From Cupriavidus laharis (lineage in GTDB: Bacteria > Pseudomonadota > Gammaproteobacteria > Burkholderiales > Burkholderiaceae), in contig NZ_CAJZAI010000006.1 of NCBI RefSeq assembly GCF_914271435.1, positions 265,520 through 329,519 of the forward strand: a stretch of 64,000 nucleotides of DNA, in the 5' to 3' direction. Of this stretch, positions 15,175-24,554 are shown one piece after another. How positions within the stretch are numbered: position 1 is the first letter of the stretch; the number at the start of each line of letters is the position of its first letter. The notes under the pieces are model-generated. The model did no database searches. It was not told the DNA's origin and saw only the letters and a program-made list of their open reading frames with translations. The position numbers and the translations under genes are program-made.

Positions 15175-15971
15175 TAAAGCTCATCCACCATTTCACCAGA
15201 GCGCTTGCGGAACAGCTGCATGCCGGCGAAGCATAAAACCAGCGCCAGGGCGGTAGCCGGCGCAAGACTCATCCAGTCGGGTGCTCGTCCGCGTACCAGT
15301 ATGTCTTGATACGCACTGACAATGGATGTCATCGGATTCAACTCGACCGCCTTGCGCGCTAGGTCTGGCAGCGCATTTAGCGGGTACACAATCGGAGTGA
15401 GCCAGAACCAGAACTGCAGCACCACGCCCATCAACTGGCCAACATCGCGAAAGAAAACATTGAGAACGCCCAGAATCATCCCGAGGCCAATGGAAAACGC
15501 GATTTGAATGACCAGGACAGGGAACAACCAGCCGAACGCCCAGCCCGGGAAATTTCCCGACACCAGCAAAAAGGCAACAAAAAGAGAAAAGACAATAACG
15601 AAATTCAGCCCCGCATTAAGCACGATAATGATCGGCAGACAAATGCGGGGAAAATTAAGCTTCTTGATCAAATTGGCCTGATCAAGAAAGACGTTCTGTG
15701 AACGGCCAATAATTTCGGCAAAAAAAGCCCAGGTAAATGCGCCTGCGCACAAATAAATGCTATAAGCTAGGTGACTTTCCACCCCCGGCAGGCGCGTCCG
15801 CATCATCTGCGAAAAAATGACCGTATAGACAACGATCATCGCAAGCGGATTGATAATCATCCATGCCGCCCCCAGCATCGAATTCCGGTAACGCGACTGA
15901 AATTCGCGCTTGACGCTTCCAATGATGAAGCCACGATAATTCCAGGCCGACCTGACTAGCCCAATCGCCAT
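15174..15971 (-). CDS. wzm: ABC-2 type polysaccharide export permease Wzm
   Basis: A 265-residue inner-membrane protein with about six hydrophobic helices and the ABC-2 pattern: an amphipathic N-terminus ending in VKREFQSRYRNSMLGAAWM, and FRDVGQLMGVVLQFWFWLTPIVY in the C-terminal half. It forms the channel that moves the undecaprenyl-linked polymer to the periplasm, driven by the neighbouring Wzt. Length is standard for O-antigen permeases. Its start overlaps the manC stop by one base, so manC, wzm and wzt form one translational run. Presence of Wzm/Wzt, with no Wzx or Wzy visible in the window, indicates the ABC-dependent assembly route. Confidence 0.92.
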   Translation of the reverse strand: MAIGLVRSAWNYRGFIIGSVKREFQSRYRNSMLGAAWMIINPLAMIVVYTVIFSQMMRTRLPGVESHLAYSIYLCAGAFTWAFFAEIIGRSQNVFLDQANLIKKLNFPRICLPIIIVLNAGLNFVIVFSLFVAFLLVSGNFPGWAFGWLFPVLVIQIAFSIGLGMILGVLNVFFRDVGQLMGVVLQFWFWLTPIVYPLNALPDLARKAVELNPMTSIVSAYQDILVRGRAPDWMSLAPATALALVLCFAGMQLFRKRSGEMVDEL

Positions 15972-17410
15972 TACGCCACCCGTCCGTACGAATCCTCCAA
16001 ACGGACAATATCGTCTTCACCGAGATATTCACCGCACTGCACCTCGATCAGAACGAGATCAAGCACCCCTGGATTAATCAACCGGTGTCTGTGGCCTGCG
16101 GGAATATAGGTGGATTGGTTCGGCTGCAGCGAAATGGTCTGCTCACCATTCACCACATCGGCACTACCGCTCACCACGATCCAGTGTTCGCTGCGATGGT
16201 GATGCATTTGCAGCGACAACTGAGCACCCGGCTTGACAACGATGCGCTTGATCTTAAAGCGGTCGCCTTCTTCGAGCACCGTGTAGGTCCCCCATGGCCG
16301 ATGCGCAGTTTTGTGGATCTTGTAGCTATCATGCCCGTTCTGCTTGAGCTGACCGACGATATGCTTCACATCTTGCGTGCAGTCGCGGTTTGCCACCAGC
16401 AGCGCGTCAGGAGTATCGACAATAATCAGGTTGTCTACACCCACGGCACCGACCACTCGATCATCGCTCTTGATATAGCAGTTGCTGACACCATGCAACA
16501 GCGCATCGCCATAGATACGATTGCCCTGTGAATCCGGTGGCGTTAGTTCGCTAATGGAATGCCAAGAGCCGATATCACTCCATCCCATGTTGCTCGGCAC
16601 AACCGAAACGCGATCCGATTTTTCCATGATCGCATAATCGATGGAGATGTCCGTGACACGCTTGAAGTGTGTCGCCTCGAGTTCCAGAGCGCGGCAGCAA
16701 TCGGCCATCGAAATGGCACCAGCAACAAAGCTGCTTTCGCAAGCCCGAAGCAGGTCCGGAGTAAAGTGATTGAATTCCTTGAGGATGGCCTTCACGCTGA
16801 AGCAGAACATCCCAGAATTCCAAAGATGGGAGCCACCCGCCACGAGCGCCTCGGCAACTTCCAGTTTCGGCTTTTCGACGAACCGGACCACAGGATGAAC
16901 ACCGTCCAATCCCCGTTCCGTATCGAACTCGATATAGCCATAGCCAGTCTCGGGAGAGGTCGGGCGAATACCGAACGTCACGATGCGCCCTTCGGTCGCA
17001 GCCGCAGCCGCAGCATTCACTGCCGACTGGAACTGCTCGAGGTCTTCAATCAGATGATCCGCGGGCAACACCAGCATCACCGCCTCCTCGCCGTGATGCT
17101 GCTTGATCCAGCATGCCGCGGATGCCACTGCCCCTGCCGTGTTCCGACCAAACGGCTCAAGCACAAACCCAAGCGGAATGCGATCCTCGTTCACCTCCTG
17201 GCACTCATCCCGAGTCAGGAAAAAGGTCTCCCGGTTTGTGACGATCACGACCTCTGGCACGTCCTCAAACAAAGTGGCACGCTTGAAAGTCTTCTGCAGA
17301 AGACTTTCCCCATCTGCAAGCTTCAACAGCGGCTTGGGGAACGCCTCACGGGAAACCGGCCACAGCCTGGTTCCTGCCCCACCGGAGATAATGACTGGAA
17401 TGATTTGCAT
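15971..17410 (-). CDS. manC: mannose-1-phosphate guanylyltransferase / mannose-6-phosphate isomerase
   Basis: A 479-residue bifunctional type II enzyme. The N-terminal nucleotidyltransferase domain has IISGGAGTRLWPVSREAFPK (residues 7-26). The C-terminal cupin domain has HRPWGTYTVLEEGDRFKIK and MHHHRSEHWIVVSGSADV, typical of the isomerase part. It supplies GDP-D-mannose to gmd and to mannosyltransferases. I start it at the ATG at 17410, which gives the family's usual MQIIPVIISGG beginning. The same frame is open to 17536 but the extra 42 residues are not family-like. It follows a 360-base gene-free stretch and is likely the first gene of the transcription unit that contains wzm, wzt and the transferases. 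Confidence 0.93.
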   Translation of the reverse strand: MQIIPVIISGGAGTRLWPVSREAFPKPLLKLADGESLLQKTFKRATLFEDVPEVVIVTNRETFFLTRDECQEVNEDRIPLGFVLEPFGRNTAGAVASAACWIKQHHGEEAVMLVLPADHLIEDLEQFQSAVNAAAAAATEGRIVTFGIRPTSPETGYGYIEFDTERGLDGVHPVVRFVEKPKLEVAEALVAGGSHLWNSGMFCFSVKAILKEFNHFTPDLLRACESSFVAGAISMADCCRALELEATHFKRVTDISIDYAIMEKSDRVSVVPSNMGWSDIGSWHSISELTPPDSQGNRIYGDALLHGVSNCYIKSDDRVVGAVGVDNLIIVDTPDALLVANRDCTQDVKHIVGQLKQNGHDSYKIHKTAHRPWGTYTVLEEGDRFKIKRIVVKPGAQLSLQMHHHRSEHWIVVSGSADVVNGEQTISLQPNQSTYIPAGHRHRLINPGVLDLVLIEVQCGEYLGEDDIVRLEDSYGRVA

Positions 17411-17770
17411 GATTGACCGCTTTTCTTGGCTTAGGCGCGAATTGTAACGGAGCGCCCTACCTACCCTGTAATAGCCGTGTAATTTTGTCTTGCCATCTGT
17501 AACGTTCACGGCAAATAGCCCCTCGCCTCTTGCCACGAGCGCTCTATGTTGCTAGCGGCCGGATACGGAGGGAAATCGATAGCGTAGCGACTGCGCCGCC
17601 ACGACAAGAAATACCAAATGCGCCTCTCAGCGCCAAAATTGCGCCTATTAGATCACAAAAAGATGAGGCCGCCCGATACACCCACTTACAGAATGCCCAC
17701 TCGGTCGAAAGAACAGAGCAATAGTCATTCCTATCGCCCACGCGTCGGTGATCATCTGGAAGGGGGCAAG
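17411..17770. other. 360-base gene-free stretch between rmlC and manC
   Basis: No convincing gene is present. Short open frames on both strands lack family resemblance or a ribosome site. The stretch is less GC-rich than the flanking genes and presumably holds the end of the rmlBDAC transcript and the promoter for manC-wzm-wzt (both genes read on the minus strand). I could not identify a confident -35/-10 pair, an Rho-independent terminator or a JUMPstart element. It may mark a junction between two independently assembled gene blocks. Confidence 0.5.
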
Positions 17771-18337
17771 CTAGGGGGGTTGTATCGCCCCGAAAGCTTC
17801 CGCTTCCGCCAACAATGTGCCTGCCGCATCCTTCGCTGCAAGGATCGGGATGCCCTGCAAAGGCCAGCGCACTCCGACAGATGGATCGCTCCACAACAGC
17901 GTACGCTCGTGCTCGGGGTACCAGTAGTCAGTCGCTTTATAGAGGACTTCCGCCTGCTCGGATAAGACTAGGAATCCGTGCGCGAAGCCTTCCGGTATCC
18001 AAAGTTGTTTCTTGTTCGCCGCCGAAATCGTCACACCAATCCATTGGCCGAAGGTGGGTGACTCGGTGCGAACATCCACCGCGACGTCGAACACTTCTCC
18101 CGCGATTACCCTCAGCAGTTTACCTTGTGGGTGCCGGACTTGGTAATGCAGGCCGCGCAGGACATTGCGCACGGAGCTGGAATGGTTGTCCTGGACAAAG
18201 GTGCGCCGGACACCGGTCGCCTGCTCGAATGCTCGCGCGTTGAAGCTTTCCATGAAGAAGCCGCGCGAATCGCAGAACACCTGCGGCTCGATGACTAGCA
18301 CGTCCGGCAGTGCAGTGGGCGTGACGGTGAGTTTCAT
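17771..18337 (-). CDS. rmlC: dTDP-4-dehydrorhamnose 3,5-epimerase
   Basis: A 188-residue cupin-fold epimerase of the dTDP-L-rhamnose pathway. Motifs are the N-terminal [37 protein letters not shown] containing the catalytic histidine of [18 protein letters not shown], and [20 protein letters not shown]. The length is normal. Its start overlaps the rmlA stop by four bases. It is the last gene of a compact rmlBDAC operon in which all four enzymes are present, so the cell can make dTDP-L-rhamnose for the O-polysaccharide or another rhamnoconjugate. Confidence 0.95.
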   Translation of the reverse strand: MKLTVTPTALPDVLVIEPQVFCDSRGFFMESFNARAFEQATGVRRTFVQDNHSSSVRNVLRGLHYQVRHPQGKLLRVIAGEVFDVAVDVRTESPTFGQWIGVTISAANKKQLWIPEGFAHGFLVLSEQAEVLYKATDYWYPEHERTLLWSDPSVGVRWPLQGIPILAAKDAAGTLLAEAEAFGAIQPP

Positions 18338-19212
18338 TTGACCGGATCGGCAATGATTTGCCTCAGGTACTTCCCATAGCCATTGTTGTCCAACGATCTG
18401 GCAAGTTCAGCTACCCTGTCGGCGGTGATCCACCGGTTGCGATAGGCGATTTCTTCTGGGCAAGCCACCATCAGGCCTTGACGGTTCTGAAGCGTGGCGA
18501 TGAAGCTGGCCGCTTCCAGCAGAGATTCATGCGTGCCGGTATCGAGCCAGGCATAGCCGCGGCCCATGATCTCGACATCGAGTTGGCCAACCTGCAGATA
18601 ATGATTGTTCACGTCGCTGATCTCCAGCTCGCCGCGCGCCGATGGCTGGATCCCGGCGGCGATGTCGCATACCTGGTTGTCATAGAAATAGAGGCCGGTC
18701 ACCGCATAGTTAGAGCGTGGCTGGCGCGGCTTCTCTTCCAGAGACACGGCGCGGAAGTCCTTGTCGAATTCCACCACGCCATAGCGCTCGGGATCCTGTA
18801 CGTGGTAGGCAAATATCGTGGCGCCATCGGTCTGACTGGCGGAGCGCCTGAGTTGGGCCACCAGGTCGTGGCCGTAGAAGATATTGTCGCCAAGGATCAG
18901 CGTCGATGGATGGTTGCCAATGAAATCCTTGCCGATGATAAAAGCCTGCGCCAGCCCGTCGGGCGATGGCTGCACTGCATACTGGAGGTTGATGCCCCAG
19001 GCGCTGCCGTCGCCTAACATCTCGGCGAAGCGCCGTGTGTCCTGCGGCGTGGAGATGACCAGGATGTCGCGGATGCCGGCCAGCATCAGGGTGGACAGCG
19101 GATAGTAGACCATCGGCTTGTCATACACCGGCAGCAACTGCTTCGATATCGACCGCGTAATCGGGTAGAGCCGGCTGCCGGCGCCCCCGGCGAGGATAAT
19201 GCCTTTACGCAT
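18334..19212 (-). CDS. rmlA: glucose-1-phosphate thymidylyltransferase
   Basis: A 292-residue nucleotidyltransferase making dTDP-glucose from dTTP and glucose-1-phosphate. The N-terminus has [17 protein letters not shown] (residues 4-20), followed by [17 protein letters not shown]. Other signatures are LGDNIFYG and [13 protein letters not shown]. Full length for the RmlA short-type family. It overlaps rmlD by eight bases upstream and rmlC by four downstream. In known systems the enzyme is feedback inhibited by dTDP-L-rhamnose. No separate regulatory site is visible here. Confidence 0.95.
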   Translation of the reverse strand: MRKGIILAGGAGSRLYPITRSISKQLLPVYDKPMVYYPLSTLMLAGIRDILVISTPQDTRRFAEMLGDGSAWGINLQYAVQPSPDGLAQAFIIGKDFIGNHPSTLILGDNIFYGHDLVAQLRRSASQTDGATIFAYHVQDPERYGVVEFDKDFRAVSLEEKPRQPRSNYAVTGLYFYDNQVCDIAAGIQPSARGELEISDVNNHYLQVGQLDVEIMGRGYAWLDTGTHESLLEAASFIATLQNRQGLMVACPEEIAYRNRWITADRVAELARSLDNNGYGKYLRQIIADPVK

Positions 19213-20137
19213 GAATGTCTCGGTCAGTAAGGATCTGGTCCAACAGGTAGCGCACCCCCTCTTCCCATGGCGGAAGGTGGATGCCGAAAGCCTGGCGCAA
19301 CTTTGCCGTATTCAGCCGAGAGTTTGCCGGCCGTGGCGCCGCGGCGGAATATTCGACTGAAGCAACACCTTCGATATCGTCAGGTCCGGCCTTCAAGGCG
19401 ACACCGCTCGCCGCCGCGTGGCGCAAGACTTCCTTCGCATAGACATGCCACGTGGTTTCGCCGGCAGCGGCCAGATGGTAGATGCCCGCCGCAAAGTCAG
19501 CCCGGTTGCCGGATAGCCAGTGGCGCGCAACGATCTGGGCCGTGGCATCGGCAATCAGCGCCGCCGATGTCGGAGCACCATGCTGGTCGGCCACCACCCT
19601 CAGGCTATCGCGCTCCCGTGCAAGACGCAGTATGGTCTTGGCGAAATTGCCTCCATGCGCCCCCGCTACCCAGGAAGTGCGCAGGATCAGCGAGGGCGCG
19701 CCTGCTGCGGCAATGGCCTCCTCGCCAGCTACCTTGCTCTTTCCGTACACAGTGCGCGGATTGACAGCATCGGTTTCGACGTACGGACTGTCCTTGCAGC
19801 CGTCAAAGACATGGTCGGTGGAATAGTGAACGAGCAGCGTGCCCAGGGAGTGCGCCTCGTCGGCAAGCACACCTACCGCCCTCGCATTGACGGCAAAAGC
19901 CATGTCAACATCGGTTTCGGCCTTGTCGACATCGGTGTAGGCCGCTGCGTTGACGATTACGTCGGGCCTGTGTTCGCGCACCACGTTGCACACTTGGTCC
20001 AGATCTGCGAGATCACATGCGAAACGGTCCAGAGCCACGACTCGCCCCAACGGCGCCAGGCTGCGGCGGAGTTCAAAACCGACTTGGCCATTACAGCCGG
20101 TGAGGAGCAGGATGGGGATTTCCGGACTATGCCGCAT
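19205..20137 (-). CDS. rmlD: dTDP-4-dehydrorhamnose reductase
   Basis: A 310-residue extended short-chain reductase that makes dTDP-L-rhamnose with NAD(P)H. The cofactor motif is [17 protein letters not shown], followed by [21 protein letters not shown] and the YxxxK motif in [12 protein letters not shown] chose the ATG at 20137, which places the [10 protein letters not shown] motif about ten residues from the start as in the family. The frame is open to 20335, but that would give a 66-residue nonconserved leader running through rmlB. It overlaps the 3' end of rmlB by 11 bases. Confidence 0.94.
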   Translation of the reverse strand: MRHSPEIPILLLTGCNGQVGFELRRSLAPLGRVVALDRFACDLADLDQVCNVVREHRPDVIVNAAAYTDVDKAETDVDMAFAVNARAVGVLADEAHSLGTLLVHYSTDHVFDGCKDSPYVETDAVNPRTVYGKSKVAGEEAIAAAGAPSLILRTSWVAGAHGGNFAKTILRLARERDSLRVVADQHGAPTSAALIADATAQIVARHWLSGNRADFAAGIYHLAAAGETTWHVYAKEVLRHAAASGVALKAGPDDIEGVASVEYSAAAPRPANSRLNTAKLRQAFGIHLPPWEEGVRYLLDQILTDRDIHA

Positions 20138-21191
20138 ATTGCTTGGACATCCAGTTTCGATACTCACCCGATAGCACATCCTGGACCCACGCTTCGTTAT
20201 GTAGGTACCACTGGACAGTCTTGCGCAGCCCTGACTCAAAGGTTTCCGCAGGCGTCCACCCAAGCTCTTGCGCAAGCTTGCTGGCGTTGATCGCATAGCG
20301 CCGGTCATGCCCAGGGCGGTCCCTGACGAAAGCAATCTGGTCGCGATATGAGCCAGCCGCTTTCGGCTTCAGTTCGTCAAGCAGGTCACACAGCGTATGC
20401 ACTACCTCGATATTGGTCTTTTCGTTCCAGCCACCGACGTTGTATGTTTCACCGGCGCGGCCACGGGCCAGAATCTCGCGAATGGCTGTGCAATGATCGC
20501 CGACATATAGCCAGTCGCGCACGTTGAGACCATCGCCATAAACAGGCAACGATTTGCCTGCAAGCGCGTTAGTGATCGTCAGCGGAATCAACTTCTCGGG
20601 GAACTGGAAAGGCCCGTAATTGTTGGAACAGTTAGTGATCAGCACCGGCAACCCGTACGTGTGATGGTAGGCCCGCACCATATGGTCCGATGCCGCCTTC
20701 GAGGCAGAGTACGGACTGTTGGGCTGATATCGCGAGGTTTCCGAGAACGGAGGTTCGGCGGGCCCCAACGACCCAAATACCTCGTCTGTCGAGACATGCA
20801 GGAAGCGGAACGCCTCGCGGGCGGACATGTCAAGGCCTTGCCAATACGCGAGAACGGCTTCCAGCAGACTGAATGTGCCGACAATATTGGTCTGCACAAA
20901 TTGTCCGGGCGCCAGGATGGAGCGGTCGACGTGGCTTTCCGCGGCAAAATGCAGAACGGCCCGTGGCCGGTGAACTTTCAGCAAACAGCTCACCGCGGCG
21001 GTGTCGCAAATATCAATCTGCGAGAAAACATGGCGGACGTCCCCTTCGACCTCGGCGAGACTTTCGCGGTTTCCCGCGTACGTCAGCTTGTCGACGTTGA
21101 CAATCCCATCGGCACCTGCCTGACGCAGCCAGTCGAGAACGAAGTTGGCACCAATGAATCCGGCACCACCTGTAACCAAAATATTCGACAA
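20127..21191 (-). CDS. rmlB: dTDP-glucose 4,6-dehydratase
   Basis: A 354-residue dehydratase. The N-terminal motif [19 protein letters not shown] is followed by ESHVDRSI, the catalytic THR/ASP region STDEVFGSL, and [20 protein letters not shown] with YxxxK. I chose the TTG at 21191: the conserved region starts four residues later and a well-placed AGGAG lies six bases upstream, whereas the in-frame ATGs further upstream add 42 unrelated residues. It is the first gene of rmlBDAC and divergent from apaH, so the 21192-21390 interval should carry its promoter. Confidence 0.93.
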   Translation of the reverse strand: MSNILVTGGAGFIGANFVLDWLRQAGADGIVNVDKLTYAGNRESLAEVEGDVRHVFSQIDICDTAAVSCLLKVHRPRAVLHFAAESHVDRSILAPGQFVQTNIVGTFSLLEAVLAYWQGLDMSAREAFRFLHVSTDEVFGSLGPAEPPFSETSRYQPNSPYSASKAASDHMVRAYHHTYGLPVLITNCSNNYGPFQFPEKLIPLTITNALAGKSLPVYGDGLNVRDWLYVGDHCTAIREILARGRAGETYNVGGWNEKTNIEVVHTLCDLLDELKPKAAGSYRDQIAFVRDRPGHDRRYAINASKLAQELGWTPAETFESGLRKTVQWYLHNEAWVQDVLSGEYRNWMSKQYAA

Positions 21192-21197
21192 GGCTTG

Positions 21198-21202
21198 CTC
21201 CT
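21198..21202 (-). promoter_or_regulatory. ribosome binding site deciding the rmlB start
   Basis: On the minus strand the sequence reads AGGAG, six bases ahead of TTG at 21191. It supports a TTG start for rmlB and argues against the longer open frame to 21317. Confidence 0.7.
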
Positions 21203-21390
21203 GCCAAAGAAATGCTTCGCCAACCTGCTCGTGCAGAACGATTGCCAATGCGAGACAAATGGATGGGACATCCATTGCGCCCGAAAGTGACGGTATTCTA
21301 TCTGCCGACAAACCCATCCTATGTTCGACACTGCTGGTTTGGTAGCCTCAAATTGCGGATGCCAGGGCAGTGCGCACACAGCTTTTCCCG

Positions 21391-22239
21391 ATGACAACTC
21401 AAAAAGCACTCAATCCATCACCTTATGCCGTCGGCGACCTTCAAGGCTGTGCCTCGTCCCTGTCTGCGCTGCTCTCGAAACTGGGGACGAATCCTACGCT
21501 GCGCTTTGTCGGCGACCTCGTGAACCGCGGCCCCTCCTCCCTCCAGACCCTTCGCACCGTCCGCGCACTGGGCGCGCGTGCCGAGACCGTCCTAGGCAAC
21601 CACGACATCCATGCCCTCGCCGCAGCAGCCGGCGTCCGCAAGAACGGCAAGTCCGACACTCTGCAGGACATCCTGACCGCCTCCGACCGTGAGGACTTGC
21701 TAACCTGGCTACGCCACCGCCCCCTCGCTCTCCTGGAGAACAACTTCCTCCTGGTCCACGCCGGCGTCCTCCCCCAATGGACCGCCGAGCAGGTCATCGA
21801 CCTCGCCCGTGAAGTCGAAGAACAACTCCAAGGCCCAAACTGGCAAGGCTTCCTGGCCGACATTTTCGGCAACGCCGCCGACCGCTGGCATGACGGCCTG
21901 CGAGGCATCGAGCGTCACCGGGTAGTCATCAACGCCCTGACCCGGCTGCGCTATTGCACGGCCGATGGCGTGATGGACTTCAAGACCAAGGAAGGGCTGG
22001 GCAATGCCCCGGCCGGCTTCATGCCATGGTTCGACGTGCCAGGACGCCGTACCGAGAATGTCACCGTGGTGTGCGGGCACTGGTCGACGCTCGGCCTGGT
22101 GATGCGCCCGAACCTGATGGCGCTCGACACCGGCTGTGTCTGGGGCGGCAAGCTGACGGCTGCACGGCTTGCGCCAGATCCTGCTGCGCGAACGGTCATC
22201 CAGGTGGAGTGCCCGCAATATTGTGATCCGCTCGCGTGA
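21391..22239 (+). CDS. apaH: symmetrical bis(5'-nucleosyl)-tetraphosphatase
   Basis: A 282-residue metallophosphatase that hydrolyses Ap4A to ADP. Motifs are YAVGDLQGC (metal-binding D-Q-G in place of D-x-H, as in ApaH), [29 protein letters not shown] and [11 protein letters not shown]. In the last third are RLRYC and [10 protein letters not shown]. The start is uncertain: I prefer the ATG at 21391, but a GTG at 21370 in the same frame adds seven residues. Neither has a strong ribosome site. Divergent from rmlB and followed by a monocistronic gap, it marks the return to core chromosome outside the polysaccharide locus. Confidence 0.94.
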   Translation: MTTQKALNPSPYAVGDLQGCASSLSALLSKLGTNPTLRFVGDLVNRGPSSLQTLRTVRALGARAETVLGNHDIHALAAAAGVRKNGKSDTLQDILTASDREDLLTWLRHRPLALLENNFLLVHAGVLPQWTAEQVIDLAREVEEQLQGPNWQGFLADIFGNAADRWHDGLRGIERHRVVINALTRLRYCTADGVMDFKTKEGLGNAPAGFMPWFDVPGRRTENVTVVCGHWSTLGLVMRPNLMALDTGCVWGGKLTAARLAPDPAARTVIQVECPQYCDPLA

Positions 22240-22243
22240 GCGT

Positions 22244-22269
22244 GTCGTCCCTGCGTTGGCGGGGGCGAC
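22244..22269. repeat. degenerate half copy of the dispersed hairpin repeat
   Basis: Just after apaH, a segment beginning GTCGTCCCTGCG and ending GGCGGGGGCGAC matches one arm of the repeats at 23542, 28553 and 47571 with a few mismatches. The second arm is missing. It could still fold as a weak hairpin and serve as the end of the apaH transcript. Confidence 0.45.
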
Positions 22270-22358
22270 AGCATGGTTCTGGTTGTGGCACCCGGGGCAG
22301 TTGACACCCACGATGGTATAACCTGACCCGCAAGCAAACGATCAACAGATTCCCCTTC

Positions 22359-23495
22359 ATGGCCAGACCAAACCCCACGCCAGTCATCATCGCCCCCGGC
22401 CACAACAAGCCCACCTTGTCAAAAGGGCAGAAGACATTCAACCGGCTCATCAAGCAGATCGAAGAACGGCGTGCGCGGCTAAGCGCCTGGGAAGCCGTTA
22501 CCCATGAATATCACCAGAAGTACGTCAGCAAGCTCCTTCCGCTGGAGGAGACTTGCAAGTCACTGCGTACGCGGATGGTGCAACTGCTTGACCGCACCTA
22601 TGCCGAAAAAGCCATCACCAAGACCGAGCGCCGCAAGCTGGACCGCATCATTGCCGAACTGGCCGGTGAGCTGGTCGGGGAAGACGAAGATGCGGAGATG
22701 AAGGCCATCTACAACCGGCATAGTCAATCCGACTACGACGGCGAGGTTGCCGCCGAAACCCGGGAAATGAAGGCAATGCTGGAGGAGATTCTCGAGGTCA
22801 ACCTGGGGGACGATCTGGACATGTTCTCGCCGGATGACCTGATGCAGCGCACTCAGGCGCATCTGGAGCAACTGGTGGCAGATGCGGAAGCTGAAGACCA
22901 GGCACAGCAGGACCGGCGTGCCCGGCGCCGCAAGTCGGCCCGGCAGGTTGCTGCCGAGGCACGTGCGCAGGAGGAAGAGGAGCAGATCAGCCTCTCCATC
23001 CGCGAGGTCTACCGCAAGCTGGCCAGCGCCCTGCACCCGGACCGCGAAACCGATCCGCTTGAACGTGAGCGGAAGACCGCGCTGATGCAGCGGGTCAACC
23101 AGGCCTACGCCAGGCGGAACCTGCTGGAATTGCTGGAGTTGCAGCTGGAGCTCGAGCATATCGACCAGCACTCCATCAACAGCATCAGTGAAGACCGGCT
23201 CAAGCACTACAACAAGATCCTGAAGGAACAGCTCGCCGAGCTGGACCAGGAAATCCTGTTCGTGGAAGCGAGGTTCGCGGACAGCTACGACATCCTGTCG
23301 TTCGTCGCGCTGTCGCCGAATACGGTGATGCGTGATCTCGACGACGACATCGCGGAGCTCAAGCTGGCGGTCGATCAGTTGGAGAGTGACCTGGTGCTGT
23401 TCAAGGACATCAAGCAGGTGAAGGCCTGGCTGAAGACGATCAAGGCGCGACCAACAAGGCCCAGCTTCGACGACTTCGACGAAATACCGTTCTAG
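22359..23495 (+). CDS. J-domain-containing protein with long helical regions
   Basis: A 378-residue, highly charged, mostly helical protein. A divergent J domain sits at about residues 212-262: IREVYRKLASALHPDRETD, with the HPD tripeptide at 226-228, then RKTALMQRVNQAYARRNLLEL. The HPD loop is what stimulates DnaK/Hsp70 ATPase in this family, so it is probably a specialised co-chaperone. Residues 20-205 and 265-365 are coiled-coil-like. There is no Gly/Phe region or zinc finger as in DnaJ, and the J domain is internal, not N-terminal. The start at the ATG at 22359 is the first in frame. Client and role unknown. Confidence 0.7.
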   Translation: MARPNPTPVIIAPGHNKPTLSKGQKTFNRLIKQIEERRARLSAWEAVTHEYHQKYVSKLLPLEETCKSLRTRMVQLLDRTYAEKAITKTERRKLDRIIAELAGELVGEDEDAEMKAIYNRHSQSDYDGEVAAETREMKAMLEEILEVNLGDDLDMFSPDDLMQRTQAHLEQLVADAEAEDQAQQDRRARRRKSARQVAAEARAQEEEEQISLSIREVYRKLASALHPDRETDPLERERKTALMQRVNQAYARRNLLELLELQLELEHIDQHSINSISEDRLKHYNKILKEQLAELDQEILFVEARFADSYDILSFVALSPNTVMRDLDDDIAELKLAVDQLESDLVLFKDIKQVKAWLKTIKARPTRPSFDDFDEIPF

Positions 23496-23541
23496 ACAGA
23501 ATGTATTGATGTCTCCGAAATTCACGACAACGCCAAATTTT

Positions 23542-23633
23542 CGTCGTCCCCGCGAAGGCGGGGACCCAGTGGCTTTTTGTCCCCCTTCGGGGGACGTGAA
23601 AGACGCTGGATTCCCGCCTTCGCGGGAATGACG
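23542..23633. repeat. dispersed intergenic hairpin repeat, copy 1
   Basis: About 92 bases made of three hairpins: GTCCCCGC-gaag-GCGGGGAC, a middle GTCCCCC-ttc-GGGGGAC, and an outer ATTCCCGC-cttc-GCGGGAAT. The two outer arms are also roughly inverted copies of each other. Related copies lie at 28553-28646 and 47571-47650. It sits between the convergent genes for the J-domain protein and plsC, where it may end both transcripts. Confidence 0.8.
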
Positions 23634-23718
23634 GTGGTCGTTTTAATGTGGTCGTGAATTAGGGCAAACTTGATAGAGAACGTTCCCTGTTCCGCGGGAA
23701 CATCGATGGTCCGCGGCG

Positions 23719-24549
23719 TCAGCGGCGCGCAGCGTCCGCCAGCGCCTGCATCTCGCCGGCTTCTTCGGCACCCGCTTCGTTCGCCCGTGCGGCCAGTACG
23801 GCCGCCTGCTCATGTGCTCCCTGGCAAAGGTGCACCACCACCTCCCGTGCTGACTCCGCCAGTTCCCTGCGGCTGGCCGTACTGGCGTGCAGTGCGGGCC
23901 CGATCGCCAGCCGCGCCTTGATGCGCGGCGCACGCAGGACGGCATTCAGGCACGCGAGCAGGCTCAGGTCGTCAATGTAAGCCGGGGCCAGCGTGGGCTT
24001 GCCGGTGGCGGCATCCACATAGCTAAGGCCCAGCGGCAGCACCGGCAGTCCGCCCGAAATCGGCGCCTGCATCAGGTTTGCGTGGAACGGCAGCACGTCG
24101 CTGCCGTCCGTGGTCGTGCCTTCGGGAAACACACCAACTAGGTCGCCCTGCAACATCACATCGGTGATGTCGTGCAGCACGCGATGCGCGTCTCGCTTGC
24201 GCGCGCGCTCGATGAACAGCGTGCCGGTTTTCTCGCACAGCCAGCCGACTACGGGCCAACTGCGGATCTCCGACTTGGCAACAAAGCGCACCGGCCGCCA
24301 GCTGTGGATGACATAAATATCCAGCCACGAGATGTGGTTGGAGACCACCAGCGCGCCCTGCGGGCCACCATGCGCTGGCAGTTCACCGACGATTTCCAGC
24401 TCGATCCCGCAAATCCGCAGCATCCGGCGCGACCAGCGCCGGATGTGCCATTCGCGCGAGCGCACGCCGAGCCATGGGAACAGCACGGCGCAGGTCAGCA
24501 TCCCGCGCAGCAGGTGCAGCACCAGCGCCATCTTGCGCAGCCAGACCAT
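23719..24549 (-). CDS. plsC: 1-acyl-sn-glycerol-3-phosphate acyltransferase
   Basis: A 276-residue membrane-associated acyltransferase that converts lysophosphatidic acid to phosphatidic acid. It has an N-terminal hydrophobic anchor (about residues 7-28), the catalytic NHX4D motif (N71-H72...D77 in VVSNHISWLDIYV), and the substrate-binding FPEGTT motif (141-146). The C-terminal 40 residues are Ala/Glu-rich and extend past the typical domain. It follows pyrC' with only five bases between, making it the last gene of the yqgE-ruvX-pyrR-pyrB-pyrC'-plsC run. Confidence 0.92.
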   Translation of the reverse strand: MVWLRKMALVLHLLRGMLTCAVLFPWLGVRSREWHIRRWSRRMLRICGIELEIVGELPAHGGPQGALVVSNHISWLDIYVIHSWRPVRFVAKSEIRSWPVVGWLCEKTGTLFIERARKRDAHRVLHDITDVMLQGDLVGVFPEGTTTDGSDVLPFHANLMQAPISGGLPVLPLGLSYVDAATGKPTLAPAYIDDLSLLACLNAVLRAPRIKARLAIGPALHASTASRRELAESAREVVVHLCQGAHEQAAVLAARANEAGAEEAGEMQALADAARR

Positions 24550-24554
24550 GCGCG

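Noticed and set aside
17544..17894. A 116-codon open frame partly in the 17411-17770 gap
   Set aside because: It overlaps rmlC in another frame and its composition and sequence look random.
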